A stretch of DNA of 64,000 bases from Bifidobacterium anseris (GTDB taxonomy: Bacteria > Actinomycetota > Actinomycetes > Actinomycetales > Bifidobacteriaceae). Position 1 is the stretch's first letter; each line of letters begins with the position of its first letter. The notes under the pieces were generated by a model. The model searched no databases and was not told the origin of the DNA. It worked only from the letters and a program-made list of their open reading frames with translations. The DNA is taken from positions 156,997-220,996 of the forward strand of contig NZ_NMYC01000003.1 in NCBI RefSeq assembly GCF_002860345.1, given 5' to 3'. Shown here in pieces: positions 8,619 through 18,576 of the stretch. A program made the position numbers and the translations under genes.

Positions 8619-9674
8619 ATGGCTACCCATCATAAAGCAGACCAGCCGACGCTTCGTTCACTCACCAAGAGGCAGTGGATTCGCATCGCCTCCGTGTGCG
8701 CGGCAGTGGGTCTGGTCGTGGCTGGCGGTGCAGCCACGCGAAGCATCTATTCCCATGCGAGCGGCACCCCCACCGCACAACCGACCGCATACTCGATCTC
8801 GGATGAGCATGCGGCCTCCCGTGGCAACGCACGTGACGCGCTCGACGGCGAGCCGACCTACGTGAACGTCACGATCAACGGCAAGACGCGCACCGTGCTC
8901 GGCACGAACTTCACCGATGTGAAGTCGGTGCTCGACGCCGGCGACATCACGCTGGAAAGCGGCGACACCGTTGAACCGTCACTGAAGACGAAGGTCGACG
9001 AATCGACGACGATCACGATCAACCGCGCCGGCGCGAAGATGGAGACCGAGGAATCGAAGATCCCGTTCAACACCGTCAAGAAGGAGACTTCGTCGCTGCC
9101 GAAGGGCACCGAGAAGGTCGAGACGGAAGGCCAGGAAGGCATCCTCGAACGCACGAACCTCGTCGAGCGCAGCGGCGACAAGATTATCTCTTCGAATACC
9201 TTCGCCTCATGGGTCAAGAAGGCCCCGGTCGAGAAGGTCATCCTCGTCGGCACCGCCGATTCGCAGCCAGCCGCGCAGCCCACGACGGACAACTCGTCCA
9301 GCAATTCCTCGTCGGATTCGGCCAGCGAATCGAAGCCGGCGTCGAACAATAGCATCGGCACGACGGCCCCGGTCGGCGAGATGCAGCAGTGGGCGCATGA
9401 CTACCTGCTCGCGAACGGCGGCACCGAAGCCGATTTCACGGCCACCGTCTTCATCATCTCCCACGAGTCCGGCTGGTCGGTCACGGCCACGAACCCGTCC
9501 TCCGGCGCCTATGGTCTGGCACAGGCGCTGCCGGGCAGCAAGATGGCCTCGCATGGCGCCGACTGGGCAACGAACTACCAGACGCAGCTCAAGTGGTTCT
9601 GGGATTACTGCAAGGGCCGTTACGGCTCGATTCAGGGGGCCTACGCGTTCTGGCAGGCGAACCACTGGTACTGA
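8619..9674 (+). CDS. Exported cell-wall protein: DUF348, G5 and transglycosylase-like domains
   Basis: 351-residue exported protein resembling resuscitation-promoting-factor and YabE proteins. A hydrophobic signal or anchor spans residues 21-41. Next come a DUF348-like domain (about 75-135), a G5 domain (about 137-210), a Ser-rich linker (about 215-245) and a C-terminal lytic-transglycosylase-like domain. The likely catalytic Glu lies in IISHESGW, followed by GAYGLAQALPGSK. It probably cleaves peptidoglycan during growth. The ATG at 8619 is preferred over a TTG at 8607 because GAGGAG lies at correct spacing. Confidence 0.85.
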   Translation: MATHHKADQPTLRSLTKRQWIRIASVCAAVGLVVAGGAATRSIYSHASGTPTAQPTAYSISDEHAASRGNARDALDGEPTYVNVTINGKTRTVLGTNFTDVKSVLDAGDITLESGDTVEPSLKTKVDESTTITINRAGAKMETEESKIPFNTVKKETSSLPKGTEKVETEGQEGILERTNLVERSGDKIISSNTFASWVKKAPVEKVILVGTADSQPAAQPTTDNSSSNSSSDSASESKPASNNSIGTTAPVGEMQQWAHDYLLANGGTEADFTATVFIISHESGWSVTATNPSSGAYGLAQALPGSKMASHGADWATNYQTQLKWFWDYCKGRYGSIQGAYAFWQANHWY

Positions 9675-9681
9675 CCTAAAA

Positions 9682-9718
9682 CGCTTGCGGCGCGGCTCAT
9701 CCCGCCGCACAGCAAGCG
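9682..9718 (+). terminator. Possible first terminator after the G5/transglycosylase gene
   Basis: CGCTTGC...GCAAGCG with an inner GGCG/CGCC pairing forms an imperfect stem starting 8 bp after the stop. The sequence after it (CACTTTCACC) is weakly U-rich. Confidence 0.45.
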
Positions 9719-9747
9719 CACTTTCACCTCGATTTACACATTCACCT

Positions 9748-9790
9748 AGCATTGAGCCCCCCATGGTGCACACCATGGGGGCTCAATGCT
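9748..9790. terminator. Bidirectional hairpin between convergent genes
   Basis: AGCATTGAG plus a C-run and ATGGTG (from 9748) pairs with CACCAT plus a G-run and CTCAATGCT (to 9790), with one bulged C. It sits between the plus-strand cell-wall gene and the minus-strand gene ending at 9810. It has no strong U-tract on either side, but its position suits a shared terminator. Confidence 0.7.
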
Positions 9791-9809
9791 TAAAGACGCG
9801 CCAGAACAA

Positions 9810-10283
9810 TCAGGCGGCATGCCTCGGGCTGGAACCCTGATCCGAAGCGCTGTAATCGACGCCCTTTTTGCGGCCGCGCTTCTTCATGACGCCCTGACGG
9901 CAGTCACGCACATCGAAGATGACGGTCTTGTCGTCTGGGAACGGCATGCCCTTAAGCTGCGCGAAGGCAACCTCGTCATCGGCGACCGGCGGGAAATTGA
10001 AGAACCTGAGCACGGCGTTGAGCACGACCGGGCTGTTCAGCGTGACTGAGGCGGTCTTGCGGCTCGGCTTGACGAATTCGATGGCGTTGGGGTCCGCCTC
10101 CGAGCATTCACGGATGGCGATCTGCTTGGTATGGGGGTTCGTCAGGATCTGCACATAGTTGGGAGCTTCCAATTCCTGCACCGTGTTCTTGTTGAACCGC
10201 ATGTACCGAGGCGTCACCGTGAGCACGGCTTTGCCTGCGGCGCTGGCAGGATTGACGGGCTCAAAACCTTGTAAAACCGACAT
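9810..10283 (-). CDS. Hypothetical 157-aa protein
   Basis: I do not recognise this protein. It is soluble in appearance, with a regular beta-rich body (VLTVTPRYMRFN, APNYVQILTN) and a basic stretch KKRGRKKG near the C-terminus followed by a polar tail. AAGGAAG precedes the ATG at good spacing, so it is likely a real gene. It stands alone, convergent with the cell-wall gene, under an AT-rich upstream region. The basic patch could suit nucleic-acid binding, but that is a guess. Confidence 0.72.
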   Translation of the reverse strand: MSVLQGFEPVNPASAAGKAVLTVTPRYMRFNKNTVQELEAPNYVQILTNPHTKQIAIRECSEADPNAIEFVKPSRKTASVTLNSPVVLNAVLRFFNFPPVADDEVAFAQLKGMPFPDDKTVIFDVRDCRQGVMKKRGRKKGVDYSASDQGSSPRHAA

Positions 10284-10487
10284 ATTCGAACTTCCTTACG
10301 TCGAGATTTTGGACACTTGCTCTTTGAGTATATACCATATATCGTATTTTAAAAATCGACGTGCCGCGCATTGCCGGGAGGAGTCGCCGTCGAGCATACG
10401 CGAATAAGCGAACAGGGATGGCACGAATATTCGTCCCATCCCCGCAGCTGGCTGTCATAACCGTTATTTCATGCAGAAAACGGCATT
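10284..10487 (-). promoter_or_regulatory. AT-rich upstream region of the 157-aa gene
   Basis: Bases 10318-10356 are unusually AT-rich for this window. On the minus strand TATACT (10332 to 10327) could be a -10 box, but no good -35 is at 16-18 bp. ACGTCGA and TCGACGT flank the AT-rich block as a wide inverted repeat. A regulated promoter is plausible. Nothing else is visible up to 10487. Confidence 0.35.
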
Positions 10488-10528
10488 GCCGCCACATGTG
10501 ACGTCAGCGTGACGTCACATGTGGCGGC
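10488..10528 (-). terminator. Hairpin after the DUF4012 gene
   Basis: A perfect 19-bp inverted repeat (10488-10506 and 10510-10528, 3-nt loop) lies 73 bp past the DUF4012 stop. On the minus strand it is followed by AATGCCGTTTTCTGC, a weak U-tract. Likely terminator; it also separates that transcript from the 157-aa gene. Confidence 0.65.
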
Positions 10529-10601
10529 GGCATCACGGCGGCCGTCATCGCGACACGCCGTCACCGCACAGTCTCTCGATCATTCCGCAGTCATTCCATA
10601 C

Positions 10602-12530
10602 TCACTCCACGCGGCACAGCTTCTCATAGGTGACCTCCGGCTTCGCCGACGTCGTCGGCGTCTCGTCGATGCCGAGCTTCGTCGTCGCGTCCGGCGACAC
10701 CGTCACGTCGAAGGAGTAGGTGACGGTGCTTTCCGGCTGCACCTGCGTCATTGTTGTGTAGATGAGACGGAAGTTGAGCGAGTCGGCGACCGGATCGGCG
10801 CCGTTGCCGGTGACCTGGAAGTTGCTCATCGTGCCACCCGCCGGCGGCATGAACATGATCTTCTCGAAGCTCGTGCCGTGACTGTCGGGATATTCGGCCC
10901 TGATGCCGGTGATGTACTGCGGCAGCGTCTTCGATTCCTCATCGGTCATCGTGCTCCGGATCGTGTACTCCACATGGTACTTCGCCGGGCCTTCCTCACC
11001 GCAGTCGAGCTGCGTGATCTTCGTGGAGCGCTTGATGTACCAGCCCATCTTCGACGGGTTGTTCTCGGTGATGTAGATGCCGAGCTCCGGCTTGGCCTCG
11101 TTGAGCGGCACCGTGGACGTCAAACCACGTTCCCACAGAATCTGCTGCAACGTCGGGTCGAAGGAATACACGGACAGATGACGGTCGTGCGCGAGCGTCA
11201 GCATCTCGGAGACGAGGCCCACCATCTTTCCCGCACTCAGATCGCCCATAAGCCGCTTGACGCAGGCCTTCGCCACGGTGCCGAACATCGCGTCCGTGTC
11301 CTCGGGCGCGTACTCTTTGTAGGCCGTATTCAGCAGGAAGTCGGCGGTGTTCGTGCCGGTCAGCACCGTTCCGTCGGCGAGCTTCACGTCCCCGAGGACT
11401 TTGACGAGGCTCTGCACCATCAACGGATCCGCCAGGATGACGCCGTCGAGTTTGGTGTGCTTGCCCATATCCGTCTGATCCCAGATGTCCTTGAAGTACT
11501 CGGCGACGCGCGCATTGTCCGGCGAATTCGCGATATCGCGCGCATCGTAGTTCAGGCGCATCGGACCCTCTTCCTTGTACAGACGTTGTTCGTCTTCGGA
11601 CAGGTTGCGCGCCGTGACTTTATATCCGGGGAATGCGGAACTGCTCTGGAAATCGCCGATCTCAATCTTGCCGTCGTCGATCGTGACGGTGCCGACGGCG
11701 CCGACGAGGCCGCCGCTCGCACGCATCTCGCCGGGAGTCATCGCGAGAATCGCGTAGGTTTGCTTGCCGTCATAGCCGAGCCATTCGGGCAGTTTCGGCG
11801 CATATTCGTAGACGCCAGCCTGCAGATACCGATTGGCCTTGTCGAGCATGCCGCGGCTGCTGTTGAGCGCGTTCGCGACGACGCCGATACCCGGTTCGGG
11901 AATCTTGTCGAATTCCTCGGTGTACCGCTGCAGCGACTGCGCGGCCGTGTCAAGCTCCGGCAATGTCTTCATGATGGGTTCGACGTTGATGCGTCCGTTC
12001 TTGTAGATCGATTTGACGTCGATTCTCCGCGCCACGTCGACAAATTTCGGCGCCGTATCCTGCGCCATTTCGTCGGCGACGTCGGTCATCATCCGCACGA
12101 CGCGCATGCTGCCTTTGATGCCGGGGATCTTCTCGGTGAACGACCACAGTCCGCCGTTCGTGATGTCCCTCGCGGCGCGTGTCTGCTTCTGCACGTCGGC
12201 GACGACGCTGTCGAGGTCGTTGAGGCGATTGTTTTTTACGGCGTCCTTAACGACGGCGATCGCCGCCTCCTCATGATGCTTGACGAGCAACGCCTGCGTG
12301 CCGACCGTGCCGGCGAAGGCGACGATGACCGCGGCGATCGCGATGAGGATCCAGCCCCACCAGCGCACACGCCGGTACCATGCCAGCTTGTCTTGCCGCT
12401 CGACTCCGTTCGATGCTGCACCATCTGTTGTCTCAGTGCCGTCTGTCGATGCGACGCCGCCGTTGTCCTTCGCCATCACGTCGTCCTGCGCGGCTTCGAT
12501 ACGATGCTCATCGTCGTCATGTGTGGGCAT
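10602..12530 (-). CDS. DUF4012 membrane-anchored envelope protein
   Basis: 642-residue protein with a polar acidic N-terminus, one transmembrane helix (WGWILIAIAAVIVAFAG region, about residues 60-85) and a large extracytoplasmic DUF4012 domain. The domain includes YAILAMTPGEMRASGGLVGA, reminiscent of LytR-associated proteins. DUF4012 proteins are common in actinobacteria beside EPS genes; no biochemical role is established. The start at 12530 (MPTHDDD) follows AGAGGAA. It is the last gene of the minus-strand EPS run, separated from rmlA by a hairpin. Confidence 0.82.
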   Translation of the reverse strand: MPTHDDDEHRIEAAQDDVMAKDNGGVASTDGTETTDGAASNGVERQDKLAWYRRVRWWGWILIAIAAVIVAFAGTVGTQALLVKHHEEAAIAVVKDAVKNNRLNDLDSVVADVQKQTRAARDITNGGLWSFTEKIPGIKGSMRVVRMMTDVADEMAQDTAPKFVDVARRIDVKSIYKNGRINVEPIMKTLPELDTAAQSLQRYTEEFDKIPEPGIGVVANALNSSRGMLDKANRYLQAGVYEYAPKLPEWLGYDGKQTYAILAMTPGEMRASGGLVGAVGTVTIDDGKIEIGDFQSSSAFPGYKVTARNLSEDEQRLYKEEGPMRLNYDARDIANSPDNARVAEYFKDIWDQTDMGKHTKLDGVILADPLMVQSLVKVLGDVKLADGTVLTGTNTADFLLNTAYKEYAPEDTDAMFGTVAKACVKRLMGDLSAGKMVGLVSEMLTLAHDRHLSVYSFDPTLQQILWERGLTSTVPLNEAKPELGIYITENNPSKMGWYIKRSTKITQLDCGEEGPAKYHVEYTIRSTMTDEESKTLPQYITGIRAEYPDSHGTSFEKIMFMPPAGGTMSNFQVTGNGADPVADSLNFRLIYTTMTQVQPESTVTYSFDVTVSPDATTKLGIDETPTTSAKPEVTYEKLCRVE

Positions 12531-12613
12531 AACGATTCCTCTCGGTGATAAATCCTCAACATCCAAAAACGCATTGGGATGCCGCCCACGATGAATCCAA
12601 CGGACGGCGTGCC

Positions 12614-12647
12614 ACCGGCGTCGCGCGCAGAGGGCGCGCACGCCGGT
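12614..12647 (-). terminator. Hairpin between rmlA and the DUF4012 gene
   Basis: ACCGGCGT plus CGCGC (12614-12626) pairs with GCGCG plus CACGCCGGT (to 12647), with one unpaired base. It lies 50 bp after the rmlA stop. There is no U-tract on the minus strand, so it may attenuate rather than end transcription. Confidence 0.5.
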
Positions 12648-12696
12648 ATGCCATTGTAGCCGTGCGTGGCGAACTCACCGAGCTCAGTGCATCGGC

Positions 12697-13587
12697 TCAG
12701 TCGTCGTGGCCGAGCATAATCTTGTCGTCGGCCACATCGAGCAGATGCCTGCCATAGGGGCTCTTACCGTACTTGTGTCCGGCCTCGAGCAGCTGTTCCT
12801 TCGTGATCCAGCCGTTTTCGTAGGCGATCTCCTCGATGACCGAGATCGGCATGTTCTGCGCGCGCTGAATCGTGCGAACGAACTCGCCCGCTTCGAAGAG
12901 GCTGTCCATCGTGCCGGTGTCGAGCCACGCATAACCGCGGCCGAGCGTCTGCACATGCAGGCTGCCGTCGTCGAGGTACATGCGGTTGAGGTCGGTGATC
13001 TCCAACTCGCCACGCGGCGACGGCTTGACCTGCTTCGCGAAGTCGACGACGCGGTCGTCATAGAAGTACAGCCCGGTCACCGCGTAGTTCGAGGCCGGAT
13101 GCTCCGGCTTCTCGACGATGCTCACGGCTTTGTGATCCTCGTCGAATTCGACGACGCCGTAGCGTTCCGGATCGTCCACGTAGTAGCCGAAGATGGTCGC
13201 GCCGTGCTCGAGCGTGGCAGCGCGGCGCAGCTGGCGACCCAGACCGTTGCCGTAGAAGATGTTGTCACCGAGCACGAGCGCGCAGGCGTCGCCGCCGATG
13301 AACTCCTCGCCGAGTAGGAAGGCCTGAGCGAGGCCGTCGGGGCTCGGCTGCACCTTGTAGCTCAGCGAAACGCCGTACTGTGAACCGTCGCCGAGCAGCC
13401 GTTCGAAGTTCGGCAGATCCTTCGGCGTCGAGATGATCAGGATATCGCGGATGCCGGCGAGCATCAGCGTGCTCAGCGGATAGAAGATCATCGGTTTGTC
13501 GTAGACCGGCAGCAGCTGCTTCGACGTGACCGTCGTCAACGGGTACAGTCGCGTGCCGGATCCGCCGGCGAGGATGATGCCTTTCAT
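12697..13587 (-). CDS. rmlA: Glucose-1-phosphate thymidylyltransferase
   Basis: 296-residue nucleotidyltransferase making dTDP-glucose from dTTP and glucose-1-phosphate, the first step to dTDP-L-rhamnose. The N-terminal signature [11 protein letters not shown] followed by [12 protein letters not shown] is complete, and the product-binding motif GDNIFYG is present. Length matches the short RmlA class. It starts 11 bp after the rmlCD stop, so the two should be cotranscribed. The rmlB-rmlCD-rmlA order gives the full four-enzyme pathway in three genes. Confidence 0.96.
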   Translation of the reverse strand: MKGIILAGGSGTRLYPLTTVTSKQLLPVYDKPMIFYPLSTLMLAGIRDILIISTPKDLPNFERLLGDGSQYGVSLSYKVQPSPDGLAQAFLLGEEFIGGDACALVLGDNIFYGNGLGRQLRRAATLEHGATIFGYYVDDPERYGVVEFDEDHKAVSIVEKPEHPASNYAVTGLYFYDDRVVDFAKQVKPSPRGELEITDLNRMYLDDGSLHVQTLGRGYAWLDTGTMDSLFEAGEFVRTIQRAQNMPISVIEEIAYENGWITKEQLLEAGHKYGKSPYGRHLLDVADDKIMLGHDD

Positions 13588-13598
13588 GTCTTGTCCTT

Positions 13599-15047
13599 TC
13601 AGGCCTTCGCCTCGCGCACGTAGTCGTGCAGCGACGTACGCCAGTCGGTCGTGACGAATCCGGCTTCCTCGATCTTCGCGAGGTCGAGCGCACTGTAGGT
13701 CGGACGCGGGCTGACCGGCGCCTTCGCGTTCGCGAAGTACTCCTCGGTGCTGATCGGGCGTACATGCTCGCCGTTGCCGTTCGCCTCGGCGAAGACCTCC
13801 TTCGCAATCACCGCCCAGCTGACCACGTCGCCGGAGCCGGTCAGATTGTAGGTGCCGTAGGCGGCGTCCGTGTCAAGCAGGAAGAAGATCGCCTTCGCCA
13901 TGTCGTCGGTGAAGGTGAGGCGTCCGAACTGGTCGTCGACGACCGTCACCTCGTTCAGCGCATCGTCGGCGTCGGCGACGCGGTCGGATAGCGCCATCAT
14001 CGTCTTGACGAAGTTGTGGCCGTCGCCGATGACCCAGCTCGAACGCAGGATGTAGTACTTGTCGGTCATCGCCACGGCGATGTCGCCGGCCGCCTTCGAC
14101 TGCCCGTAGACGCCGAGCGGTGCGAAGGGCTCGTCCTCGCGGTGCATCTCGGTCGTGCCGTCAAAGACGTAGTCGGAGCTGACATGGACGAGCGCCAGAT
14201 GGTAGCGCTGCGCCGTCTTCGCGAGCAGCGCCGGGCCTTCGGCGTTCGCCTTCCATGCGAGCGCACGCCCTTCGAGGGTCTCGGCCTTGTCCACGGCCGT
14301 GTAGGCGCCGGCGTTGATGATCGTGCCGTACAGGCTCCAGTCGATCTGCGCGTAGGCGTCCGGATCGGAGAAGTCGAATTCGTCGATGTCGGTGAATTCG
14401 TAGCCCTTGAGGCCGTGCGCCTCGACGTAGGCGCGGATCGCGCGGCCGAGCTGGCCGTTGGCGCCGGTCACAAGCGTGCGCTTCGGTTCCATCGGCTTGG
14501 CGTCCTTGAGCATCGGATGGCGCAGATCCGCCTCACTGCGTTCCGATTCCTCAAGCGGGATCGGCCACTGGATGTCCAGTTGGGGATCGGCGAGGTTGAC
14601 GAAGGTGTAGGTCTTCTTCATCTCGAGCGACCAATGCGCGTTGACGAGGTAGGTGTAGGCGGTGCCGTCCTCGAGCGCCTGGAAGCTGTTGCCGACGCCG
14701 CGGGGCACGAAGATCGCGCGCGAGGGGTCGAGGCGCGTCGTGAAGACCTGTCCGAAGGAATCGCCGGGACGCAGATCGACCCATGCGCCGAAGATTTCGC
14801 CGGTGGCGAGCGAGATGAACTTATCCCACGGCTCGGCGTGGATACCGCGCGTCACTCCGCGCTTGGCGTTGAAGCTGATGTTGTTCTGCACCGGCTCGAA
14901 GTCTTCGGGCAGCCCGAGCGCCGTCATCTTCGCCTTCTGCCAGTTCTCCTTGAACCAGCCGCGATTGTCACCGTGCACCGGCAGTTCGAAGACGAGCAGT
15001 CCGGGGATGTTCGTCGTCGTGACCTTGAGTTCCTTTTCGAATTCCAT
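13599..15047 (-). CDS. rmlCD: Fused dTDP-4-dehydrorhamnose 3,5-epimerase / reductase
   Basis: 482-residue fusion of two consecutive enzymes. Residues 1 to about 185 are the RmlC cupin epimerase ([23 protein letters not shown]). Residues from about 190 are the NADPH-dependent reductase RmlD, with TGANGQLG (about 193-200), the catalytic pair in YGQSKAAGD, and YVFDG. The fusion completes dTDP-L-rhamnose synthesis in one polypeptide and is typical of bifidobacteria. The start at 15047 (MEFEKEL) follows AGAGGAA; an upstream in-frame ATG at 15113 has no such support. Confidence 0.94.
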   Translation of the reverse strand: MEFEKELKVTTTNIPGLLVFELPVHGDNRGWFKENWQKAKMTALGLPEDFEPVQNNISFNAKRGVTRGIHAEPWDKFISLATGEIFGAWVDLRPGDSFGQVFTTRLDPSRAIFVPRGVGNSFQALEDGTAYTYLVNAHWSLEMKKTYTFVNLADPQLDIQWPIPLEESERSEADLRHPMLKDAKPMEPKRTLVTGANGQLGRAIRAYVEAHGLKGYEFTDIDEFDFSDPDAYAQIDWSLYGTIINAGAYTAVDKAETLEGRALAWKANAEGPALLAKTAQRYHLALVHVSSDYVFDGTTEMHREDEPFAPLGVYGQSKAAGDIAVAMTDKYYILRSSWVIGDGHNFVKTMMALSDRVADADDALNEVTVVDDQFGRLTFTDDMAKAIFFLLDTDAAYGTYNLTGSGDVVSWAVIAKEVFAEANGNGEHVRPISTEEYFANAKAPVSPRPTYSALDLAKIEEAGFVTTDWRTSLHDYVREAKA

Positions 15048-15089
15048 ATCGTTCCTCTTTACGCTGTTGCTGACGGTTGTCCCATTGGT

Positions 15090-15132
15090 CGATGATGGGG
15101 GCTCCATCCACATCGACGGAACCCCATCATCG
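15090..15132 (-). other. Intra-operon hairpin between rmlB and rmlCD
   Basis: CGATGATGGGG and CCCCATCATCG pair (outer bounds 15090 and 15132), and the stem extends four more pairs inward with one G-U. On the minus strand it begins 5 nt after the rmlB stop and is not followed by a U-tract. It may protect or trim the upstream message, or partly terminate it. Confidence 0.55.
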
Positions 15133-15137
15133 CCATA

Positions 15138-16181
<1,044 letters not shown>

Positions 16182-16187
16182 CTATGT

Positions 16188-17645
16188 TTAGCCTTTCCTC
16201 CGAATCAGCTTCCTCAGGAAGAACAGCGCGCTCTCGTCGCGCAACGCCAGCAGCGTGCCCGCGTACACGACCGCATACGCCGTTCCCCGCACCGCGAAGT
16301 CCACGAAGATGTTGTCGAACCGCACGGTGCGCGCGAACACCGCGTTGCACAGCAGCACGAGCAGGCATCCCGCCACGGCGTGCATGATCGACCCACCGAG
16401 CCGCAGCTGCTTCACCTGATCCCACGAGAAGACCAACGCCAACGCGAAGACCGTGCACTCCGCGACGACGATGCTGACGCATGCGGCCGGCGCGCCGAAG
16501 GCGCGGATGCCCACCACATAAATCAGAATGTTGATCGCCGCGCCGCTCGCCGTTGAGACGACGACCTTATTCTCCCTGCGCAGCGGAATCAGGATGCCGT
16601 TCATCAGGAACACGCCCGGCGCCGTGAACGCAAGCGCGAAGGCGATGATCTCGAGCATCGGCACGGCCTCGATGTAGTTCGGTCCGCTGATGATCAGCAC
16701 GATCGGTCTGCTGAGTGCGAACACCATGACGGCGGCCGGCAGACAAACGACGATGACGGCGTTGAACAGCTTGTTGAGCAGCCGCCGGTAGCCTTGCGGA
16801 TCGTTCGAGGACAGGTACGACAGGCGCGGCATCGAGACGCCCGTCAGCGAATTGATCGCCTGCCGGATGATGACGTAGACCTTCATCGCGACGCTGTAGA
16901 GGCCGACCTGCACGTCGCCGAGCATCGCGCCGACGAAGGTCGTGCCGGCGTTGCTGTATATGGCGGTCGCCACGTTGTTCATGAACAACGTCATGATCGG
17001 GTTGAAATGACGCCGGATCTGCGGGGCGCGTGTCAATGCGAGCTTTGCGTACCGGCGCGAATAGAAGAATCCCCAGACGTTCGCCGCCGAGGTGGCGAAC
17101 ACGCTGATCGCCGCGTAGATGATGTAGTCGGAGGGCTTGTGCACGAACGCGAACATGAGAATCAGCGATGCGACCTGCACGAGGATCGTGCGCACCGAGA
17201 TGTAGAGGTAGTCCTCGAAGATCGAATACAGCCATTCGACGCCCAGCGTCGTGAAGCCGATCGTCAGGCATTGGATGAGCAGCAGCACCATGTACGCGTG
17301 CAGGCTCGGGATGACGGCGACCGTCACGAAGAAGGCCACGTATGCGATCGCCGACGAGATGATGTTGATCGTGAAGATCTGCTGGGCGAATCTCGTCAGG
17401 CTTTCGGCGTCCCGTTTGATTTTCGCGCCTTCGCGAATCGCGTAGTTCGTGATGCCGAGTCCCGCGAACAGCGCGAAATACGACACGATCGACTGCGAAT
17501 AGTTGATTTTGCCGATGTTCTCCGCCCCGAGGATGCGGGACACATAGGGGAAGGTGATCAGAGGGAACAACAGGCTGGACACGGTGCGCATCGAGTTGAG
17601 CAGTGCGTTGCGCGTCAGCGATGGGAGTTTGGTCTGTGCAGCCAT
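16188..17645 (-). CDS. Oligosaccharide flippase (Wzx/MATE-like)
   Basis: 485-residue integral membrane protein of the polysaccharide-biosynthesis (Wzx) family. It has about 12-14 hydrophobic segments, starting LNSMRTVSSLLFPLITFPYV with the family-typical SRILGAENIGK directly after. It should flip undecaprenyl-linked repeat units across the membrane for polymerisation. It sits between the glycosyltransferases and the rml genes of the first EPS cluster. A second, different flippase is at 51420-52961. Confidence 0.9.
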   Translation of the reverse strand: MAAQTKLPSLTRNALLNSMRTVSSLLFPLITFPYVSRILGAENIGKINYSQSIVSYFALFAGLGITNYAIREGAKIKRDAESLTRFAQQIFTINIISSAIAYVAFFVTVAVIPSLHAYMVLLLIQCLTIGFTTLGVEWLYSIFEDYLYISVRTILVQVASLILMFAFVHKPSDYIIYAAISVFATSAANVWGFFYSRRYAKLALTRAPQIRRHFNPIMTLFMNNVATAIYSNAGTTFVGAMLGDVQVGLYSVAMKVYVIIRQAINSLTGVSMPRLSYLSSNDPQGYRRLLNKLFNAVIVVCLPAAVMVFALSRPIVLIISGPNYIEAVPMLEIIAFALAFTAPGVFLMNGILIPLRRENKVVVSTASGAAINILIYVVGIRAFGAPAACVSIVVAECTVFALALVFSWDQVKQLRLGGSIMHAVAGCLLVLLCNAVFARTVRFDNIFVDFAVRGTAYAVVYAGTLLALRDESALFFLRKLIRRKG

Positions 17646-17702
17646 TTCGATCTTCTTGTGATGGGCGCTTCCTGTGATGAGCGTGTGGTGCCGTCCGCGG
17701 GG

Positions 17703-18575
17703 TCAGACGTATCGTTCGACGACACGCAGCGAGTCGCGGTGGTTGCGCAGATAGTTGATCTGTTTGCGCCGCTCGTCGTGGTTGACCTGCGCTTCGGTCG
17801 ATGCATCCTCCGCGTGGCGTACAACGATGCGCGGGTCGTAATACAACGTCAGCCCGTGCCGCCTGCATCGCAGGACGAGGATGTCCTCCTCCATATACAG
17901 GAAGGTGCCCGGGTCGAAGGCTTCGTCGAAGGTGTGGAGGAACGTCGGCGTGAATATCAGGCACGAGCCGTGCAGTTTCACCGCCATGCTCGGCTGTCCG
18001 CTCTGCACGCGGGCCGTCCGCTCGGGCGTGCGCGAGTCTCTTTTGAGTCGTGCGAGCACGCCGTCTAGATGCGTGTGCAGCAGCAGCAGATTGCGCCGGA
18101 TGTGCTTGCGCAGCGCATGGATCTGCTGCGGCGAATCGACGACTTCGGGCATCGGGTTCTGATGGCTGCCGTCCTTGCCGGAGATGATGTCCGGCCCGAT
18201 CACCGCGCAGCCGGTGTCCTCATGATCCGTCACCGCCTGCCGCATCAGGTTGTCGCTCACGAGCGCCACGTCGTTGTTCAACGTGACGATGTAGTCGCAG
18301 CCGAGCTCGTTGCGGCAGTACGCGTAACCTCTGTTGTTACCGCGCGCGAAGCCCTCGTTGGCGTCGTTGTGCAGCAGCACGACGTCGCCGTCATGCCCGT
18401 AGCGCTGCTCAAGCCGCTCATAGCTGCCGTTCGCCGAATCGTTGTCGACGATGACGATTGTGTACGGGTTGTCCGCCTGCGCGCAGTGCCTGCGGATGGA
18501 TTCGACGCATGCGACCGTCTCATCATCGACGAGATAATGCAGGATCACGAAGCCGAAACGCGGCGACATCGCCAT
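17703..18575 (-). CDS. GT2 family glycosyltransferase
   Basis: 290-residue GT-A fold transferase with no transmembrane segments. Motifs are VIVDNDSANGS (nucleotide-sugar binding), FARGNNRGY, TLNNDVAL in the DXD position and EEDILVLRC near the acceptor site. The pattern resembles rhamnosyltransferases of the WbbL type, which would fit the adjacent dTDP-rhamnose genes; the actual sugar is inferred. GGGGAGG supports the start at 18575, which lies 1 nt past the previous gene's stop, so the two are translationally coupled. Confidence 0.87.
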   Translation of the reverse strand: MAMSPRFGFVILHYLVDDETVACVESIRRHCAQADNPYTIVIVDNDSANGSYERLEQRYGHDGDVVLLHNDANEGFARGNNRGYAYCRNELGCDYIVTLNNDVALVSDNLMRQAVTDHEDTGCAVIGPDIISGKDGSHQNPMPEVVDSPQQIHALRKHIRRNLLLLHTHLDGVLARLKRDSRTPERTARVQSGQPSMAVKLHGSCLIFTPTFLHTFDEAFDPGTFLYMEEDILVLRCRRHGLTLYYDPRIVVRHAEDASTEAQVNHDERRKQINYLRNHRDSLRVVERYV

Positions 18576-18576
18576 C

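Noticed and set aside
10509-12548. Plus-strand open frame opposite the DUF4012 gene
   Set aside because: Antisense artefact of codon-biased GC-rich DNA; no RBS and no domain.
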